This document shows positions 7,957-16,882 of a stretch of 64,000 bases of DNA, one piece after another; position 1 is the stretch's first letter, and each line of letters opens with the position of its first letter. The stretch spans positions 123,523 to 187,522 of the forward strand of contig CACWXY010000006.1 in NCBI GenBank assembly GCA_902764915.1, written 5' to 3'. The translations under genes and the position numbers were made by a program. The notes under the pieces were generated by a model, which saw only the letters and a list, made by a program, of their open reading frames with translations, had not been told where the DNA came from and ran no database searches. This DNA is from an uncultured Eubacteriales bacterium (GTDB taxonomy: Bacteria > Bacillota > Clostridia > Christensenellales > Aristaeellaceae).

Positions 7957-10900
7957 TTAACGCGGAATTTCTTCCATAATGAAGCACTCGACGATATCGC
8001 CTTCCTTGATATCGTTGTGTCCTTCCAGACTCATGCCGCACTCATAACCCGCCGCCATTTCCTTGACGTCGTCCTTGAGGTGGCGAAGGCTGGACAGCTT
8101 TCCTTCAAACACAACCACATTGTCACGCAGAAGACGGACACTGGCGTTGCGCTGCATCTTGCCATCCTGTACATAGCAGCCGGCAATGATGCCGGCACCG
8201 GTGATCTTAAAGACATTGCGGACCTCGGCATGGCCCAGCAGCACCTCACGGTACTCAGGTGCAAGCATGCCCTTCATGGCCAGCTCCATGTCCTCAATCG
8301 CCTTATAGATGACGGTGTAAAGACGGATATCCACCTTCTCCTTCTCCGCCTGTTCACGGGCAGAAGCATCCGGACGGATGTTAAAGCCAATGATAATGGC
8401 ATTAAAGGCAGAAGCCAGATTCACGTCGTCCTTGGTAATAGCGCCGGCACCGGAATGCAGAACGCGTACACGGACTTCGTCGTTGGAAAGCTTTTCCATA
8501 GCCTGCTTGACAGCTTCCACGGAGCCCTGCACGTCCGCCTTGATAATCAGATTCAGTGTGGTAATCTTGCCTTCCTCGATAGAGGAGAACAGGTTCTCCA
8601 TGGTCATCTTGGCAGCGGTTGCCTCGCGGGATGCACGCAGCTTTTCGCGGCGTTCCTCCGCAACCTGGCGGCTCAGATGATCGTCGCCTACCGCGATCAT
8701 CTCGTCACCGGCGCTGGGGACTTCATCAAAGCCCATGATTTCCACAGGCATGGAAGGACCGGCTTCCTTGACCTTTTCACCGCGGTCATTAATGAGCGCA
8801 CGCACACGGCCAGCTGCCATGCCTGCAATAATGTTGTCGCCCACATGCAGCGTACCGTTCTGCAGAAGTACGGTAGCCAGCGGTCCGCGTGCCTTGTCCA
8901 GTTTGGCCTCAATAATGACGCCGCGGCCCAGACGATTCGGGTTGGCACGCAGCTGCAGCATGTCTGCCTGCAGAAGAATCATCTCCAGCAGTTCATCCAC
9001 GCCTTCACCGGTCACCGCGGACACGGGCACGCAGATGGTCTCGCCGCCCCACTCTTCGCATACCACATCGTACTTGGTCAGATCCTGCTTTACGCGTTCC
9101 GGATCTGCCGCAGGCTTGTCCATTTTATTGATCGCAACGATCATCGGCACGCCAGCCGCCTTGGCATGGTTGATTGCCTCAACCGTCTGCGGCATGACAG
9201 AGTCATCTGCAGCCACAACCAGAACGGCTATATCCGTTGCCTGGGCACCGCGGGCACGCATGGCGGTAAACGCCTCGTGACCGGGGGTATCCAGGAATGT
9301 GATCTGCCTTCCGTCCACACTCACTGTATAGGCGCCAATGTGCTGGGTAATGCCGCCTGCCTCTGAGGCCGTGACACGGCTCTTGCGGATATAGTCCAGA
9401 AGACTGGTCTTGCCATGGTCGACGTGACCCATGATCGTGACAACCGGCGGACGGAACTCGAGGTTTTCTTCCCCGTCTTCGAAATCCTCTTCCACCAGCT
9501 GATCTTCGGCAGTCTTTTCCGCTTTCTTTTCCAGCGTAATCCCAAACTCGGAGCAGACCAGGGAGGCCGTATCGAAATCAATCTCCGAGTTAATGGTGGC
9601 CATATTGCCCAGGATCAGCAGCTGCTTGATGATCTCACCGGCGGTCTTGCCAATACGCTCTGTCAGATCACGCACAGTAATGGTATCGCCGGACATATAG
9701 GCCGTCTCAATCTTAATGGGCGCCATGCTCTGCTGCACAGACGGCTTCTTGCGGGCCTTGCGTCCGCCGCGGATCACTTCATCGTCATACCCGTTGCTGT
9801 AGTTATTGTTGCGCGCCTCCTGCTTGCGATTGCGGGAGACATGCTCCGGGTCATGCTGACGCACATAATTCTTTTTGTTGGGATCATAATTGGACACGCG
9901 CTCTTTTTCGATCGTCGGCACCATTTCCGGGACCACACGGCGCGCTGCGCTGCGGTTGCTGCTGCCGCTGCGCTGGCCGAATCCACCGCTCGGCTGTGCC
10001 GAACGTCCAAAACTGCCGGCACCCTGGCGCTGTCCACCCTGCGGCTGTGCCGGACGTCCAAAGCTGCCCTGGCCCTGCGGTGCGCCCTGCGGTGCGCCCT
10101 GCGGTGCGCCCTGCGGACGCCCGCCCTGCGGACTGCGGCCGAAAGGCTGACCCTGCGGCCGGCCCTGGCCCTGCGGCGCCGGACGCCCAAAGCTGCCCTG
10201 GCCCTGTGCCGGACGTCCATACGGACCCTGCGGCCGGTTCTGCCCCTGCGGAGCACGCGGCTGCGGCTTTTCTGTCGGCTTGGCAATACGGATGACATTG
10301 GGTGCCACGCCGACTGGCTTGGGCTGCGGCACAGGATCGCCCGGGCGCGAAATAATCTGCCCGATTGCCGGACGCTTCGGCTTTTCCGGCTTCGGCGCCT
10401 CCTGCTTGGCAGGCTCTGCCGGTCTGCTCTCTGCTTTGGGTTCCATTTTGGTTTCCACCTTAGTTTCCGCCTTTGCCGTCGGCTTGGCTTCCGTCCTGGA
10501 CTTTTCCGCCTTCGGCGCATCCGTCTTGGCAGGCGCAGGCTTGGCTGCTTCCTGCTTTGGCTCGGCCTCGGCTTCGGCCTTGGGCTGTTCTGCCTTCGGC
10601 GGTTCGGTCTTCGGCGGTTCGGTCTTCGGCGCTTCCTGCTTGACAGGCTTTTCCTCTGCGGCCTTCTGCGGTTCTTCTGCGGTCTCCGGCTGGGCGGCCT
10701 TGGCAGGCTTTGCCTCGCTTATTTCTGCCTTCGGCTCTTTTTCCTCCACCGGCTGCGGCACTGCTTCCACGTTTTCCGTCGTCTTGGGCTTTTCGGTCTT
10801 TTCCGCTGCCCTCACGACGGTTTCCGTCTTCACAGGCAGTTCTTCCGTCACAAACCCGCTCTCGGAGGTGTAGGCTCTGGAATGGGAAGAGAATGCGCGC

Positions 10901-11085
10901 TGGTCTTCCTCGCGCTTCTGCGCGGCTGCGGCCTCTTCCCGCTGACGCAGCAGACGCTTCTCCATATCCCTGAGCTGTGACATGAGACCGTCTGCCGATT
11001 TGTGCAACTGGATGGCTTCATTCAGTGCTTCGCCAGCCTCTGTTGCCAGTTCCCGTGTTGCATCCTTAAGATTCAGTTTCGTCAT
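7957..11085 (-). CDS. infB: Translation initiation factor IF-2
   Basis: A 1042-residue GTPase that delivers initiator fMet-tRNA to the 30S subunit and promotes subunit joining. The GTPase core shows G1 GHVDHGKT (about 553), G3 DTPGHE (about 599) and G4 NKMD (about 653), followed by beta-barrel domains and the C-terminal fMet-tRNA-binding domain. An IF2-N domain ([21 protein letters not shown]) precedes the core. The first 420 residues are an extended Pro/Ala/Lys/Glu tract followed by a Gly/Gln/Pro/Arg-rich segment with PQG repeats, making the protein longer than typical Firmicute IF-2 (about 700-900). The ATG overlaps the ylxQ stop as ATGA. Confidence 0.97.
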   Translation of the reverse strand: MTKLNLKDATRELATEAGEALNEAIQLHKSADGLMSQLRDMEKRLLRQREEAAAAQKREEDQRAFSSHSRAYTSESGFVTEELPVKTETVVRAAEKTEKPKTTENVEAVPQPVEEKEPKAEISEAKPAKAAQPETAEEPQKAAEEKPVKQEAPKTEPPKTEPPKAEQPKAEAEAEPKQEAAKPAPAKTDAPKAEKSRTEAKPTAKAETKVETKMEPKAESRPAEPAKQEAPKPEKPKRPAIGQIISRPGDPVPQPKPVGVAPNVIRIAKPTEKPQPRAPQGQNRPQGPYGRPAQGQGSFGRPAPQGQGRPQGQPFGRSPQGGRPQGAPQGAPQGAPQGQGSFGRPAQPQGGQRQGAGSFGRSAQPSGGFGQRSGSSNRSAARRVVPEMVPTIEKERVSNYDPNKKNYVRQHDPEHVSRNRKQEARNNNYSNGYDDEVIRGGRKARKKPSVQQSMAPIKIETAYMSGDTITVRDLTERIGKTAGEIIKQLLILGNMATINSEIDFDTASLVCSEFGITLEKKAEKTAEDQLVEEDFEDGEENLEFRPPVVTIMGHVDHGKTSLLDYIRKSRVTASEAGGITQHIGAYTVSVDGRQITFLDTPGHEAFTAMRARGAQATDIAVLVVAADDSVMPQTVEAINHAKAAGVPMIVAINKMDKPAADPERVKQDLTKYDVVCEEWGGETICVPVSAVTGEGVDELLEMILLQADMLQLRANPNRLGRGVIIEAKLDKARGPLATVLLQNGTLHVGDNIIAGMAAGRVRALINDRGEKVKEAGPSMPVEIMGFDEVPSAGDEMIAVGDDHLSRQVAEERREKLRASREATAAKMTMENLFSSIEEGKITTLNLIIKADVQGSVEAVKQAMEKLSNDEVRVRVLHSGAGAITKDDVNLASAFNAIIIGFNIRPDASAREQAEKEKVDIRLYTVIYKAIEDMELAMKGMLAPEYREVLLGHAEVRNVFKITGAGIIAGCYVQDGKMQRNASVRLLRDNVVVFEGKLSSLRHLKDDVKEMAAGYECGMSLEGHNDIKEGDIVECFIMEEIPR
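10081..10116 (-). repeat. 12-bp tandem repeat in the IF-2 linker
   Basis: Three exact copies of TGCGCCCTGCGG (plus strand) with a partial fourth encode the GAPQ repeats in the disordered N-terminal extension of IF-2. Part of a wider Gly/Gln/Pro/Arg-rich low-complexity tract spanning about 9960-10270. Confidence 0.85.
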
Positions 11086-11453
11086 TCGACGCTTGCACCC
11101 CCGACATTCCTGTCTTTATGATTCGTGTCCGCCGGCTGCGGCGGCACGTTCCATGCATCCTCAAGCAGGCCTTTGACCTTCTCGCAAAGCCCGCCCTGTA
11201 ACATCCCAACGGCCATACAGCTGCGTCCCATAGCCTTTGAGAGCATTCCCTCCGGTACCAAAGCCATCGGTATCTGCCGGAAACGGCATGCCGACTCGTA
11301 CCGGTCCTTCGTATTCTCCGATGCCCCGCTGTCCACAAGAAGCAGCGCGCACTGTCCGCTTCGAATCTGGGACAGGCACGGGCCTTCCCCGGTGACAGCT
11401 TGTCTGGCCCGCAGGCTCAGACCGAGTGTTCCCGAAAGACGTTTTTCATCCAT
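11082..11453 (-). CDS. Ribosomal L7Ae-like RNA-binding protein YlxQ
   Basis: A 123-residue protein of the L7Ae/L30e/S12e/Gadd45 family, predicted to bind kink-turn RNA. It starts [18 protein letters not shown], with [22 protein letters not shown] and [23 protein letters not shown] matching the family fold. The position between ylxR and infB, with an 8-base overlap upstream (ATGGATGA) and an ATGA overlap downstream, is diagnostic for ylxQ. The C-terminal 20 residues are polar and variable. The ATG at 11453 is chosen because the upstream frame lies inside ylxR. Confidence 0.88.
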   Translation of the reverse strand: MDEKRLSGTLGLSLRARQAVTGEGPCLSQIRSGQCALLLVDSGASENTKDRYESACRFRQIPMALVPEGMLSKAMGRSCMAVGMLQGGLCEKVKGLLEDAWNVPPQPADTNHKDRNVGGASVE

Positions 11454-11739
11454 CGTTCCCGGTTTCCTCCAGCCGCACCTGTTCCAATGTCTGCTGCAGC
11501 TGAGCCGCTGTTTCCTCGCCAAGACTGGTTTCCAGCTGACGCTCCAGCTGCTTCTGCCGGATAGCGCGCTGCAGACAGTCGCCCTGGCGGCAGACATAGG
11601 CGCCGCGCCCGGACTTTTTCCCGGTGGGATCAATGGACACGGAGCCCTCCGGCGAGCGTACCACACGGATCAGTTCTTTTTTGGGCTTCATTTCCCGGCA
11701 GCCCACGCACATGCGCATCGGGATCTTCTTCGTTTTCAC
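11446..11739 (-). CDS. YlxR / RnpM RNA-binding protein (DUF448)
   Basis: A 97-residue protein of the YlxR family (named RnpM in Bacillus, reported to modulate RNase P). Signature segments are MRMCVGCREMKPKKELIRVVR and GRGAYVCRQGDCL, with paired cysteines. I prefer the GTG at 11739 (VKTKKIPMRMCVGC) because GGGAG lies five bases upstream and family members begin at this position. A TTG four codons earlier at 11751 is an alternative. Lies between nusA (29 bases away) and ylxQ (overlapping). Confidence 0.9.
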   Translation of the reverse strand: MKTKKIPMRMCVGCREMKPKKELIRVVRSPEGSVSIDPTGKKSGRGAYVCRQGDCLQRAIRQKQLERQLETSLGEETAAQLQQTLEQVRLEETGNDG

Positions 11740-11768
11740 GTTCTCTCCCAAAGTCTCCCCGTCATCCT

Positions 11769-12947
11769 TTACAGGGTATCATCCTCGTCTTCGTCCGGAT
11801 AACCGTCAAACGGTTCATAGCTCAGCGGCTGATAACTGATATCCGACTCACCGAAGTTCATGCCCGCCTCGTCAACCATGTCCGTCATCTGGGACGCCTG
11901 GCTCTGGGACTTGATGTCGATCTTCCATCCCGTAAGCTTAGCTGCAAGCCGCGCATTCTGGCCTTCCTTGCCGATAGCCAGGCTCAGCTGATTATCCGGC
12001 ACGACCACGCGACAGACCTTTCCGGTCTCAGCGATATATACACTCAGTACATGTGCCGGGTTCAGCGCATTGGCGATAAACTCGGCAGGATCCTCGCTCC
12101 ACTTGATGATATCGATCTTTTCACCGCGCAGTTCGTTCACTACCCGGTCTACGCGCCCGCCGCGCTGACCGACACAGGCGCCGACCGGATCGATCATGGG
12201 ATCCATGGAATGCACAGCCATCTTGGTACGGCTCCCCGCCTCACGGCTCAGAGACTTGATGGTCACCACGCCGCCTGCGATCTCCGGCACTTCCATTTCA
12301 AACAGACGCTTGACAAGACTGGGATGAATCCGGGATACGCGCACCTGCGGGCCGTGCTGTGCCGCATTGCTGGCACGCTGCACTTCCAGCACATATACCT
12401 TCAGATGATCACCCTCATGAATTTCCTCGCCCGGAATCATCTGCTCATTTTCCAGAATTCCCACCGTATGCCCCAGTTCCACCACAGCACCACGGTCCGT
12501 GATGCGCTGTACAACGGCCGTGAGAATCTCATCGGTTTTCTCCGCGTACTCCTCATAGATCTTGCCGCGTTCTGCCTCACGGATGCGCTGCATGATAACC
12601 TGTTTGGCTGTCAAGGCTGCCACGCGAAGGAATCCGCGGGGCGTGACATCCACCTCCACGATATCATCCAGCTGGGTGCTGGGACGGATGCGCTTGGCAG
12701 CGTCGATCTGGATCTGGCTGGCCTCGTTCTCGACATTTTCCACGGCCAGCATACGCGCAAACACGGAGATCGCTCCGGTGTTGCGGTCCATGCGCACAAC
12801 CACATTGGCAGGTTCCACTACGCCCCGCGGCAGGTTCTTCCGGTAAGCAGCCTTGACCGCTTCCTCAATGGTGGAAAACAGCATGTCTTCACTGATTTCC
12901 TTTTCTCTGGCAAGGGCCTGCAGAGCCTCGATAACTTCCGATTTCAC
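11769..12947 (-). CDS. nusA: Transcription termination/antitermination factor NusA
   Basis: A 392-residue RNA polymerase-associated factor controlling pausing, termination and antitermination. The N-terminal domain starts KSEVIEALQALAREKEIS; S1 sequence (HTVGILENEQMIPGEEIHEGDHLKVYV) lies near 150-190; two KH domains follow, with GACVGQRGGRVDRVVNELRGEKIDII and NQLSLAIGKEGQNARLAAKL. An acidic tail (PDEDEDDTL) ends it. The GTG at 12947 overlaps the rimP stop as GTGA and has GGAGGGAGAAG at good spacing. An ATG eight codons upstream at 12971 lacks an SD. Confidence 0.95.
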   Translation of the reverse strand: MKSEVIEALQALAREKEISEDMLFSTIEEAVKAAYRKNLPRGVVEPANVVVRMDRNTGAISVFARMLAVENVENEASQIQIDAAKRIRPSTQLDDIVEVDVTPRGFLRVAALTAKQVIMQRIREAERGKIYEEYAEKTDEILTAVVQRITDRGAVVELGHTVGILENEQMIPGEEIHEGDHLKVYVLEVQRASNAAQHGPQVRVSRIHPSLVKRLFEMEVPEIAGGVVTIKSLSREAGSRTKMAVHSMDPMIDPVGACVGQRGGRVDRVVNELRGEKIDIIKWSEDPAEFIANALNPAHVLSVYIAETGKVCRVVVPDNQLSLAIGKEGQNARLAAKLTGWKIDIKSQSQASQMTDMVDEAGMNFGESDISYQPLSYEPFDGYPDEDEDDTL

Positions 12948-13459
12948 GATTTTTCTTCTCCCTCCGTCCACGCTTCGCCTGAACCTGTCAGGTCGACTTC
13001 CTCCACACCGCTCATGTCCACACAGAGACGAATCGCAGCACAGGCGCGGCGCGCGATTGTCCGCTCCGCGCCTCCGATATCCAGTACAATGCTGTCCCGG
13101 TCAAAAGCCTTCAGCACTCCGGACCATTCCTTCTTCCCTTCCAGGGGAGAGAACAGTTTCACTTCCACTTCCTGGCCTTCCGCTCTTTCCAGATCCCGGT
13201 CCGTCTTCAGTGGACGGTCCAGCCCCGGACTGGAGACCTCCAGAAAATCATAGTCATAGTCTTCCAGCAGTGGCTGAATGGCCCTGTGGTATTTTTCGCA
13301 GCTGTCCAGATCCATGCCTTCCTCACGGTCGATATAGATCCGAAGATATTTTCCGGTGTTCTCCCGGTCCAGGGCCACATCGACCAGTTCAAAGCCGAAC
13401 TGATCCGCCACGCGCTGACACTTGGGATAGACCACCGCTGTCAGTTCTGCTTTCGCCAA
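12944..13459 (-). CDS. rimP: Ribosome maturation factor RimP
   Basis: First gene of the translation operon; a 171-residue factor for 30S assembly. Family sequence QFGFELVDVALDRENTGKYLRIYIDREEG and DFLEVSSPGLDRPLKTDRDLER is clear, followed by the SH3-like C-terminal domain. The start is uncertain. A TTG at 13459 has AGGTG at suitable spacing and matches where homologues begin; an ATG at 13507 would add 16 residues (MPLFSVAGKQGSEVFW) with no family counterpart and a poorer SD. I prefer the TTG. Confidence 0.9.
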   Translation of the reverse strand: MAKAELTAVVYPKCQRVADQFGFELVDVALDRENTGKYLRIYIDREEGMDLDSCEKYHRAIQPLLEDYDYDFLEVSSPGLDRPLKTDRDLERAEGQEVEVKLFSPLEGKKEWSGVLKAFDRDSIVLDIGGAERTIARRACAAIRLCVDMSGVEEVDLTGSGEAWTEGEEKS

Positions 13460-13507
13460 CCAGAACACCTCGCTTCCCTGTTTTCCGGCAACAGAAAAGA
13501 GTGGCAT

Positions 13508-13686
13508 ACCACGCCCTTCGTTTTTACGAAAAAAGATACACTCATAGCATGCTGCTCCTCATATCTTCTCCCGAAGGTCGTGACCACTCTTTTAACCGTT
13601 AAGCCCTTCTTTCATACATAGCAGGATATGCTGCCATATCCCGGTAAATTCCTGCATGGCTGCAGGAAGGAATTTCAAACATGCGG
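13508..13686 (-). promoter_or_regulatory. Leader of the rimP-ribF operon
   Basis: About 170-220 bases of untranslated leader between the promoter and rimP. It contains a perfect 8-bp inverted repeat TTCCTGCA-GCCA-TGCAGGAA (13651-13670), a further imperfect dyad at about 13621-13640, and no recognisable riboswitch core. A regulatory role is inference. Confidence 0.4.
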
Positions 13687-13715
13687 AGTATAGCACACCT
13701 TTTGGGGATGTACAA
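13687..13715 (-). promoter_or_regulatory. Sigma-A-type promoter of the translation operon
   Basis: Minus strand TTGTAC (13715-13710) and TATACT (13692-13687) with a 17-base spacer. It is the only good promoter upstream of rimP. Confidence 0.75.
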
Positions 13716-13886
13716 GCGCCTGTGTCGCCTTCTTTTCGAAGAATTCCGTTTTCCGCACGGTTTTTACAGGCCTGCTGAGAAAGAAATCCGTCCTCTGGAT
13801 GCCATAACAGACTCGTTTTTCCACCAATCTCCCATACATCGCATCCGGCGCCCCGCCATCATGACACCTTCTTTTCGAAGACTTGC

Positions 13887-13915
13887 TTGACACTCCCGCA
13901 TGCTTTGACTACACT
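13887..13915 (+). promoter_or_regulatory. Sigma-A-type promoter of trmB
   Basis: TTGACA at 13887-13892 (perfect -35) and TACACT at 13910-13915 with a 17-base spacer; trmB starts 30 bases downstream behind GAGGTG. Confidence 0.75.
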
Positions 13916-13945
13916 TTTCCCATACTTCCGTGAGGTGAATGAGCC

Positions 13946-14671
13946 ATGCACATGCGCAAAAAGAAGTGGGCGCGTCCTGAGCTGGATGCCTGTCCCTATT
14001 TCATTCCGGATCCTTCCCTGTATCGCAACCGCTGGCAGACGCTGTTTCCCGCGATCCAGCCTCTGCATGTGGAGTTCGGCTGCGGGAAGGGCGTTTCCAC
14101 AGCGCAGATGATTGCGCAGGAGCTGCAGTATAATTTTGTGGCCATGGACATTTCTCCGGATGTGCTGGGAGATGCCCGACGCAATCTGGAACAGGCTGCT
14201 TCCCCGGTCACCCATGCTTTCCTCAGCCGATGCGACCTGGAACATGCCGCAGATTTTTTCGGCCCGGAAGACAGGGTGGAAAGGATCATCCTTTCCTTCT
14301 GCAATCCCTGGCCCAAGCGCCGCCATGAAAAGCGACGGCTGACGCATCCGCGGCAGCTCATGCAGTACCGCACTTTTCTGGACACGCAGGGAGAAGTCTA
14401 TTTTAAGACGGATGACGATACGCTCTGGGACGACTCCCAGGTATACTTCTATGTCTGCGGATTCATGCCCGTGTTCCGCACGGATCATCTGCACGCAAGC
14501 GGGTTCTCCCCCAACTATGTCTCCGAGCATGAAGCCCGGTACCTTCAGGAAGGCAAACACATTCACTTTGGCATTTACCGCAAGGCTCACCTCCCCATGG
14601 ACCTGGATCCGCTGACCTGGCAGCAGCCCAATCGCTCGGATCTTCCCCCTGATCTCTTCGGGCCTTTCTGA
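13946..14671 (+). CDS. trmB: tRNA (guanine-N7)-methyltransferase (G46)
   Basis: A 241-residue SAM-dependent enzyme forming m7G46 in tRNA. The SAM-binding loop VEFGCGKGVSTAQMIA is at about 43-58, FVAMDISPDVLGDARRNL follows, and the TrmB signature IILSFCNPWPKRRHEKRRLTHP lies at about 113-134 (canonical form has NFxDPWPKxRHxKRR). KTDDDTLWDDSQ matches the family C-terminal FKTDn motif. SD GTGAGGTGAATGAG. Followed 30 bases later by the AI-2E-family gene. Confidence 0.93.
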   Translation: MHMRKKKWARPELDACPYFIPDPSLYRNRWQTLFPAIQPLHVEFGCGKGVSTAQMIAQELQYNFVAMDISPDVLGDARRNLEQAASPVTHAFLSRCDLEHAADFFGPEDRVERIILSFCNPWPKRRHEKRRLTHPRQLMQYRTFLDTQGEVYFKTDDDTLWDDSQVYFYVCGFMPVFRTDHLHASGFSPNYVSEHEARYLQEGKHIHFGIYRKAHLPMDLDPLTWQQPNRSDLPPDLFGPF

Positions 14672-14701
14672 TGATTCTTTTCGGCAAAGGAGTCTCTGCC
14701 T

Positions 14702-15847
14702 ATGTCACAGCCCTTGCTTTCTCCGGCACGCAAGGCTTTCGAACGTCTCAGTGCCTATCTTCTGGGCGGGATTGTCATTCTTGCCCTGCTGTGGATATTT
14801 CTTCCCGTTCTGTGGCGCTATTTTTCTCCCTTTATCATTGCCTTTCCGCTCGCAGCCTTTCTTCAGCCCATCACGCGTCTGATTGAAAGAAAGACCCGTT
14901 TTCGGCATACCGTCTGTGTACTGATCCCGGTTGTCCTGCTCTTCCTGGTCATGGCCATGCTCGTGCTATGGTTTGCCTCCTTTGGCATCAATCAGATTGT
15001 TGATCTGCTCAACCGTTCACCGGAGGTACTGGCAGAGGCATCCAACCTGATCCGCACCTCCATTTCCACGGTTCTTTCCCATTTCCGCGCCCTGTCAAGC
15101 GATGAAGTCTTCCATGTGCAGACCGTCTCTGATTCGGCTATCACCTGGCTTTCCTCACAGATCACGTCCTGGGCCGCGGGCTTTCTGGGGCAGACCGTAA
15201 ACTGGGCTTCTTCCATTCCCTATCTCTTCCTATATCTGAATTTTCTGGTCTTCGGCGTATACTTCATTGCCAAGGACTACGATAACCTGCTTTCCCGGTT
15301 TCATGCCGGCATTTTCGGAAATCCCGGGACCTCCACAGGACAGCTTACCAATTCTGCCCTGCTGGGGTTCATGGGATGGCTGCATATGCAGCTGGTCTAT
15401 GCCCTGCTTTCCTTCATTGTCGGATCCATCTACTGGACGCTTTTCGGATACCGCTACGCCATACTGATATCTGTCACAGCCGCGATTCTGGAATTCCTTC
15501 CCGTCGTCGGAAACGGCACTATCTATATTCCCTGGGGGATCATTGCCTTTCTCTCCGGTCATCCGGACTCCGGTTTTCAGGCACTGGGGCTTTTCTACGG
15601 ACTTCTGCTCATCCGCCGTGTTACTGAGCCAAAGCTGCTCTCCCGGACCACCGGTGTTGCCCCGCTTCTCAGCATGATCGGCATGTTTGTCGGCCTTCAG
15701 CTCGGAGGCATTCTCGGCATGATCGGTGGACCGGTACTGGCCACCGTGGCTGTCACGCTTTGGGAAGGCAATTACCGCAGAACCATACTGCACGATGCGC
15801 GGATTGTAAAAGCATACCTGTCTCAGCGCTGGTCAAGTCAGGAATAA
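14702..15847 (+). CDS. AI-2E family permease (YtvI/YdbI-like)
   Basis: A 381-residue polytopic membrane protein. Hydrophobic segments can be seen at about 20-45, 60-85, 165-190, 220-250, 258-290, 295-315 and 325-350. Family marks include FLQPITRLIE near the N-terminus, LEFLPVVGNGTIYIPWG, and RRVTEPKLLSRTTGVAPLLSMIG in the C-terminal conserved block. The superfamily includes putative autoinducer-2 exporters, Na+/H+ antiporters and the sporulation protein YtvI. The substrate cannot be inferred. SD AAAGGAG. Last gene before a strong terminator, probably co-transcribed with trmB. Confidence 0.88.
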   Translation: MSQPLLSPARKAFERLSAYLLGGIVILALLWIFLPVLWRYFSPFIIAFPLAAFLQPITRLIERKTRFRHTVCVLIPVVLLFLVMAMLVLWFASFGINQIVDLLNRSPEVLAEASNLIRTSISTVLSHFRALSSDEVFHVQTVSDSAITWLSSQITSWAAGFLGQTVNWASSIPYLFLYLNFLVFGVYFIAKDYDNLLSRFHAGIFGNPGTSTGQLTNSALLGFMGWLHMQLVYALLSFIVGSIYWTLFGYRYAILISVTAAILEFLPVVGNGTIYIPWGIIAFLSGHPDSGFQALGLFYGLLLIRRVTEPKLLSRTTGVAPLLSMIGMFVGLQLGGILGMIGGPVLATVAVTLWEGNYRRTILHDARIVKAYLSQRWSSQE

Positions 15848-15880
15848 GCGCTGTCATCCGGCTTTCTGCGTCAATAAATG

Positions 15881-15944
15881 ACAGCTGCCAGAGAATGCAT
15901 CCTTCATGGCTCATTGCAGGATGCACTCTCTGGCAGCTGTTTTT
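15881..15944 (+). terminator. Strong rho-independent terminator after the AI-2E permease
   Basis: Long stem of 23 positions with one mismatch (15881-15903 with 15918-15940, outer part ACAGCTGCCAGAG / CTCTGGCAGCTGT) and a 14-base loop, followed by TTTTT. Confidence 0.93.
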
Positions 15945-16790
15945 ATCTGCTTCCGGGGAAGTGGCCATTGCACACATCCTCCCTGGCGGATGGAATGCAG
16001 CGCTGAGCAACTGGCACTGCGGGCAAGAGTCCTGGCAAGAGAGACATACCATTGCAGACGGCCGCATCTGTCGCACACATGCCGGTATCGTGTCAGCCCC
16101 GCCGAATGCGTACACACAGTTTATTGTTTCCGTCTCTGCACACTGAAAGAAGCGGCACTTTCCGTGATGTCTGCCATCATTTTCGGCTAATATTCTCGAA
16201 GGCCGGCCAGACGTATGCTATTTCAAGTATTGATTTTCATCAGGCAGATATCCCGTATATGGACAATCCAGCCATATGTTTTTTTTCAGCACGCAATGCA
16301 TATGCTGTGAAGCCTGTCGTCTGACGATCCACGCTTTATTCCATTCCCTTCCGCTTGTTCAGCGGCAGGAGCGACAAAGCACACACTCCGACTTTCCGCA
16401 CCATTCTGCTGGCAAAGGTATATGCATGCCGGTGCAGTCCTGCCCGGCAGAAAGCGGCAGTGCCATAAAAGGCATGCACGATCGCCTTATACTGCTGTTC
16501 TCAGACAGACGCCACACGCAGTACAGCCGGAAACAGGGATCGAGCCGAAGGAGACAGAACAAGGCTTTGGAAGCCGGATTGCCTGCCATATATGCGCATT
16601 ATTCTCCATATGGCAGCACAGGCATTCCTTCTTTATTGAAAACCATATTGTTTTATCACTTTTTCTTTCCATTTTCAATATTAGCACATGGATTCCTTCA
16701 TGTATCTTCGGTTTACGCCGCCATACAGTCTTCCTTCCATCATCACTCTTCATAATCCACGGCAGTGTCATGCGGGTATCCATGGCTTTG
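15945..16790. other. Large intergenic region without a recognisable gene
   Basis: About 850 bases between convergent transcription units. Open frames of 60-200 codons occur on both strands but lack ribosome-binding sites and protein-like composition. The central part (about 16190-16330 and 16610-16690) is AT-rich. I found no tRNA, riboswitch core, transposase fragment or terminal inverted repeat. It could be a decayed gene, but I cannot name one. Confidence 0.5.
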
Positions 16791-16852
16791 AAAAAGGGTA
16801 CCGCATTCCCGGGCAGCACGCAGTCCGTGCTGCCCGGGGAATGCGGTACCCT
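16791..16852 (-). terminator. Rho-independent terminator of the ecf-ior-paaK operon
   Basis: Stem of about 25 bp (AGGGTACCGCATTCC... with its complement at 16826-16851, one-base bulge, loop of about 5 bases) followed on the minus strand by CTTTTTC. It lies 30 bases after the paaK stop. Confidence 0.93.
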
Positions 16853-16882
16853 TCTGTGTATGGAATGTCTGTGCGTTTATCG

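Noticed and set aside
14702..15847. Quorum-sensing AI-2 exporter
   Set aside because: Family membership does not establish AI-2 transport; members include ion antiporters and sporulation proteins, and no luxS or lsr gene is visible here.
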